From Hypsibius dujardini (taxonomy: Eukaryota > Tardigrada > Eutardigrada > Parachela > Hypsibiidae), in the NCBI GenBank assembly GCA_001579985.1, contig LRSR01009192.1, positions 1-22,202 on the forward strand: a DNA stretch of 22,202 bases, in the 5' to 3' direction. Each line of letters starts with the position of its first letter. The stretch's first letter is position 1. The notes below the pieces were generated by a model, which saw only the letters and a program-made list of their open reading frames with translations, was not told the DNA's origin and did not search any database. Positions 18,162 through 22,202 of the stretch are shown here, one piece after another. Made by a program: the position numbers and the translations under genes.

Positions 18162-19812
18162 ACTACGTTTTTGTTACAGAGTATAACGTGCCCTCCAGTT
18201 TTGCTTCAGGAGTAGGTCAAACGCTCAAAGAATTACTCACATGGGGACTCGAGAACTTGTTCACCTGCATTTTTCTTAGTAAAAGAACTTACAGAAACAT
18301 TCACCAGAAAGTGACTGCCCTTCCCCCAGGTACAAATTTATTTTATGCCACGCATACTCGGACTTCGCTCTCGCTTACATGACGTAAAAATTGAATATTT
18401 TAGCTACTCTGTATATTTCCAATTTCCCACCGCTGTATTAAAAATTGGCGACTCTTGATAAATTGGAAACTCAAATGGTCACGTATTTGTGACATGACAA
18501 AAATTCTTTTTTTGTCCTCATTTTTTGTGACACAACCTACGGCTCATTTGAGAGGTTTTGTGAGAGGTTTATGCACCCCAAACGTCGATGCTTATCAGTA
18601 TTTAGTCTGGCCTATCCACATGTATTTTTAAACTTCATAATAGCGGAATTAAAAACCAGATGGTCGTACTCGATTAAGGGCATTGTAAACAAGTCTGTAA
18701 CAGCAAATATATAGCGTAACTCAAGGGCTGACTGAATATTATTGAAAATGGTTTTCAATAGACAAACAAGAAACATACAAGAAACGAAAATATTTCCACT
18801 ACTAGACGCTCCAGGCTGAAAATTAGACTGCGGAAGAACGAAAACATGAGCGGACGGTGGCATATTTGATAAAGAGTATATGCCATTATTCCACTGGTGT
18901 AGCAGGAGGATGGTTGTATTGTTTGCTTTAACCATGTAGCCTATGGAGATTATTCCATTATTGTAGCAAGAGGCTGATTGTGACTAAACCAAAGGTTGAC
19001 AAACCATCAACCAAAGGTTGTTGAAATAAACCTTCATAGACTTTATATCTGGAGTATGCTGGTTATGCCGGGTATGCCGTTTGTGCCGTTAATGCCTGTT
19101 ATTCCAACTTTATTCAATGCGTGCTATTTTATTCCACATGCCTGTACTATCTCTAACCACCGGAAATTTTTAAAGCAGTTGTTCTAATACTCGCCAAGTC
19201 TCATTCACTGAGTATCTAATAATCAAAAGTTCCGCTAAACCGTCATGGATTGAATTCCCGTTCAAAGGTAAGACTTAGTTATTCCTCCCCCACATAAGCT
19301 ATTACAGAATGACGTAGCAAACTTTTTTCAGTGTTTTGTATATACTTGGAATGTTATTGTTCTACTACACAAGCATTAAAAGTGTCCGAAACTAGGCCAC
19401 GCTCCTCGTACCGGTAACTTATTGATCTACTCGACTCTGCTGTAAATGATGTTCATGCACGTGCAGTATTAGGCCCTAGCGTGTGCACTCACGAGGAACA
19501 TTTGAATGAATCAGAATCGTCAATTTACGAATATAAGTAATAATAATTCTCTGCATTGCTAGGGGCATTGAGTCCATTCCAGAGACGTCTACTTACATGC
19601 GCATGATTGGAATGACAAGTCTAAGGGTCGATGCGAGGGATTATTATTGGCTTACAGAATAAACACGCGTGTGAAAATATGCCGGTAACTGTGAAGAACG
19701 CCTGAAGGTATGACACTTTGAGCTACCGTGCACAATGGAAACTGCGATATAAACTTTACCTACTTTTTCGGAACTGGCTTTAAAATATTAAACTACAGCG
19801 CACTATATTAGA
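18162..19812. other. Interval without a convincing gene
   Basis: The longest ORF (18612-18935, minus, 107 codons) has no signal peptide, domain or flanking splice context that I can see. A pair of similar 30-base segments (TTATTCCACTGGTGTAGCAG near 18889 and TTATTCCATTATTGTAGCAA near 18953) forms an imperfect direct repeat. Strong donor-like sites at 19268 (+, AAAG|GTAAGA) and 19598 (-, GCAT|GTAAGT) exist, but no exon with supporting frame was found beside them. Confidence 0.5.
19054..19104 (-). repeat. GGCATA-type 9-bp repeat, reverse orientation
   Basis: On the plus strand it reads TATGCTGGTTATGCCGGG, then TATGCCGTTTGTGCCGTTAA. The reverse complement gives GGCATACCC/GGCATAACC units like those at 13777-13958, so one repeat family occurs in both orientations. 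Confidence 0.55.
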
Positions 19813-21271
19813 TCATTCATTGGATGCAACCTGATCCGCCTGACCAACTTGAACTGTTACGGTTTGAGTTTGAATTTGTTGCTGTAAAGATATCGTAGAC
19901 ACCCTCTGTACCCCTTGACCTGACAATACTGTTCCTCTGTTCCTATAAATAACTTTATAAGTCTATTGCCAGTATGACCTCCGGTACCTTGCGTCTTTTC
20001 TTGTAGCAGCTTACGTACAATGATTATAAGGTGTGTCATAACTAGCCACTAAGTTTTTTTATAAGCCTTGTGTCATCGCTCACCAAGTTTCAGTTCCTCT
20101 GCGTTGACGGTAAGACGACGGAGGTCTTCTGCTTGGTGCGCCAGCTCACTCAGAAGCTGTCTGAGAGAAAAGAATTGCGAAGTTCTGTCAGTATTGGAGG
20201 TAAGGGCAAGCTTTGATGTCAGTGCAGCACCTGTTAACATTGTCGGAGTGAGGTTGGTTTGGCGGGAAAGGTAAGCTTATTGGGAAGGGGGTTAGTCCCA
20301 CCTCTACCCCAATAATAATAAATACTCCGGAGGTGACCCGATGCGAAAATGAATTTTTGCAACTAAGCTGGATGACTTAGTTTAACCAAAAACTAAGGCA
20401 ATCGTAGTCATTTTTTTTCAGTTCCGACTGTCGATCAGTAGAAACTAAACAAAAAAGCCAACTTTAGCCCTGACTGTCCTAGTTCGCCTTACGTACCGGT
20501 AGGCTCATTGTCAACAATCTTAAACTAGCCTACGTGCGACTGACTTTCCTATCCCGTGCCTTAGTTCGGCTTGTTATGGGTTAGCATAGTCAGAAAATGC
20601 CTAAACTGAGGTGTTCATCCCTTAGTCGAAAGCTCATTGTCGACTAACAAACATTTAGGCAAACGCACGTGCTCCATGCTAGGCAAGAAACACTTATACG
20701 TGAAGGAAAACATACTAGCAATTCACCTCAGAATATCCTTACGTATTGTGTAATCTGGATGAAAACACAGGAACAATTGTTGGCCAATCGAACGATTGGT
20801 TATTTCGCCCACCGGTGCGGTAAACTCTGCCCGTACGATTACAGCATTACTCCCATGATCAATCAATCAAACATTAGATTCCATTAAAGAAATGTATTCA
20901 TTACAAATGGGAATCCAGCTGGACTTCCTCCACGAAAGACTCGTGAGAAAAAAAACTAAAATTCACTTCATCAGTCTCTCCATCAACGCCGACTACTGCT
21001 TCACCGAACAAGCCGTCATAATTACTCTGGTCACTGAAAGTGACTCCAACAACTTCTTCACCGACTTCCACGCTAATCTGATTTTCATCAATATTTTCAT
21101 CTTATAGAGATCTCGTTCGTCAAATCAACAATCGATTGATCGCAGTATTGTGCTTCATTCTCTGAATCATTCAGACACTGGTGGCAATTTACGCGTGTTC
21201 TGTTCAACCAAACATGTTCCCGTGTTTTCACCCAAATTACACAGTACATCCCCGGGGTCGCTGTGCGTCAT
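19813..21271 (-). CDS. Tentative seven-exon gene: acidic region and Gln-rich tail, possibly a nuclear regulator
   Basis: Proposed minus-strand exons: 21271-21232, 21100-20905, 20849-20727, 20275-20231, 20160-20084, 19942-19920 and 19881-19813 (stop TGA). All are GT-AG with consistent phases (1,2,2,2,1,0), giving 190 residues. Exon 2 is acidic (ENIDENQISVEVGEEVVGV) with RNY-rich codons. Exon 3 reads AEFTAPVGEITNRS, then GQQLFLCFHPDYTIRKDIL. Exon 5 is an amphipathic helix (LLSELAHQAEDLRRL). Exon 7 is Gln/Val-rich (QQIQTQTVTVQVGQADQ), as in activation domains of some transcription factors. No DNA-binding domain is recognised, so a nuclear role is a guess. Weak points: the first exon (TATATAA at 21287-21281 is too close to this ATG, and another ATG at 21250 opens a 49-codon competing frame), the AG acceptors of exons 3 and 4, and the 23-base exon 6. 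Exon 2 could end at its own TAA instead. Confidence 0.5.
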
Positions 21272-21652
21272 AAAGTTGGTTTATATAACGTTATTGTAAC
21301 AAAAAAAATTCAATAAAAACTAATCAATTATTTGCTGGTTTGTTTATCGACTTTATCGGTTTACGGAGTTTATGCTCTTGCCTTTGATTGCTGCTTATTA
21401 AAGAACAAAGTTACCAAAAACAACAGAAAACTCATAATAAAAAGCTTGTAAAAGCGAATAAAGGCAATTATACTGTGCAGTTTTTTGGGGCATGGCAAAA
21501 GACTCCTAATGTGTTCGACTAATTAAGGTCCGCATACAAATATGTATACACGGAAGACTACAAAGTCAGGATCAAGATTTATAAATGAGGATTGTAAAAG
21601 CGTGATTAGTCCATCGTTCGATTTGATTAATCCACCGCTTGATCGCTGCACT
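21272..21652. other. Intergenic region between two minus-strand genes
   Basis: About 380 bp separate the stop of the serine protease from the tentative gene below it. TATATAA on the minus strand (21287-21281) is a possible core-promoter element. No canonical AATAAA or ATTAAA is seen on the minus strand just below 21653. Nothing else is recognised. Confidence 0.5.
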
Positions 21653-22084
21653 TCACACCCAGCCGTAGGTTTTTGTCAGCTCAGCCGACGGATCATCATT
21701 GGGGCGACATTTTTTTGACCAACGGACACCGTCGGTACAAGACCGACAGAATATCCCGTTGGTTACGGCGTTTTCGCAGGTGCTCACACTAATTGAAGAA
21801 GTCAGTTGCATCGGCTTCTCATGCAGGGCCAGACGGCTTGCAGCAAGTGCTTTCTTCACCCACGGAAGATAATATGCCGCCTTGGTCAGCACGTTGACGC
21901 CGTTCTTTTTCTGGCAACTAGATAATTAAACACAAAGCATCTTAGCGCATCTCGAAAGAGACGTGCATAGTTTCCGCAAACCGTAAATGTAGGCTTACTT
22001 TCGTCCGACTTGGTAGCTAGCCAGGCCGACCAACTCGTAGGCTCCCGAGAAACGCTGCCGAAACAACGGGCTGCCACTGTCACC
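21653..22084 (-). CDS. Chymotrypsin-fold (S1) serine protease, last two exons, with Cys-rich C-terminal extension
   Basis: Minus-strand exons: 22084-21999 and 21917-21653 (stop TGA), joined in phase 2. The first begins GDSGSPLFRQRF, the catalytic-serine motif, with GSP in place of the usual GGP. It runs through LVGLASYQ, where trypsins have SWG (215-216), so the substrate pocket edge differs. The second starts NCQKKNGVNVLTKA and continues YYLPWVKKAL, matching the conserved C220, GV and terminal Trp helix of S1 proteases. After the domain come about 64 further residues with CENAVTNGIFC and CTDGVRWSKKC, a short cysteine-containing tail of no known type. The acceptor TATCTAG at 21918 was chosen because it alone keeps phase; the better-looking CAG seven bases on would not. 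The His, Asp and specificity-determining residue 189 lie beyond 22202. From 22085 to 22202 there is only intron. Confidence 0.88.
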
Positions 22085-22202
22085 CTGCATAAAAGTAAGT
22101 TCCACTCTAATAGTTTATTTTCTTTTTCCTTTCTTCAACATACTAAAAATTAACTGAAATCTTCGCTGATGAAATTTAAGTAGTCCTATCGTATCTCTAG
22201 TG

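Noticed and set aside
18612-18935. 107-codon minus-strand ORF
   Set aside because: No recognisable motif, no supporting splice or promoter context; length is within reach of chance for the amount of sequence scanned.
20098-20274. Plus-strand exon reading with donors GGAG|GTAAGG and AAAG|GTAAGC
   Set aside because: The plus frame runs into a stop and finds no partner exons, while the minus frame gives an amphipathic helix that joins in phase to exons on both sides. The strand remains unproven.
20892-21107. Plus-strand 71-codon ORF
   Set aside because: The minus strand is also open here, with RNY-rich codons and flanking splice sites, and fits a multi-exon chain; the plus reading has neither.
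1-22202. tRNA, rRNA, CRISPR arrays, bacterial operons or viral genes
   Set aside because: None seen on either strand by eye; the gene structures are eukaryotic. A tRNAscan or Rfam search would be needed to exclude small RNAs fully.

Overview
The window looks like nuclear DNA of a multicellular animal. Genes are split by GT-AG introns into small phase-compatible exons, there are no bacterial-style operons or ribosome binding sites, and the intergenic and intronic DNA is full of microsatellites and small terminal-inverted-repeat elements. The gene families seen (astacin metalloprotease, rhodopsin-class peptide-type GPCR, S1 serine protease, secreted cysteine-rich proteins) fit an invertebrate. 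Short introns and a divergent peptide-type GPCR would suit an ecdysozoan such as a tardigrade, but that is only a guess. All gene models were built by hand from splice sites and reading phase; no search was run.

Layout. 1-1781 (minus): 5' two thirds of an astacin gene, cut by the window edge inside the zinc-binding motif. 1782-4304: intergenic, with a 248-bp TTAA-flanked inverted-repeat element and a GACA microsatellite. 4305-7026 (plus): complete 4-exon, 7-TM GPCR of 358 residues. 7158-8054 (minus): 4-exon secreted protein of 176 residues with 14 cysteines after the signal peptide. It is convergent with the GPCR, and the two genes share a palindromic ATTAAA poly(A) signal. 8436-13298 (plus): a second secreted cysteine-rich protein, divergent from the first across a 381-bp shared promoter region. 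Its 3.1-kb intron holds a long hairpin and a nested pair of DNA-transposon-like elements.

13299-16621: repeats only. 16622-18161 (minus): a tentative small gene of about 95 residues. 18162-19812: no convincing gene. 19813-21271 (minus): a tentative 7-exon gene with an acidic region and a Gln-rich tail, possibly nuclear; nearly all its exons are too short to show up as long ORFs. 21653-22084 (minus): the last two exons of a chymotrypsin-fold serine protease with a cysteine-containing C-terminal extension; its 5' part lies beyond the window.

I see no functional circuit joining the genes. The best candidate for something undescribed is the head-to-head pair of unrecognised cysteine-rich secreted proteins (7158-13298), which share a short WP...VNxxC motif and may be paralogues. 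The GPCR is also unusual in lacking both partners of the canonical TM3-ECL2 disulfide.
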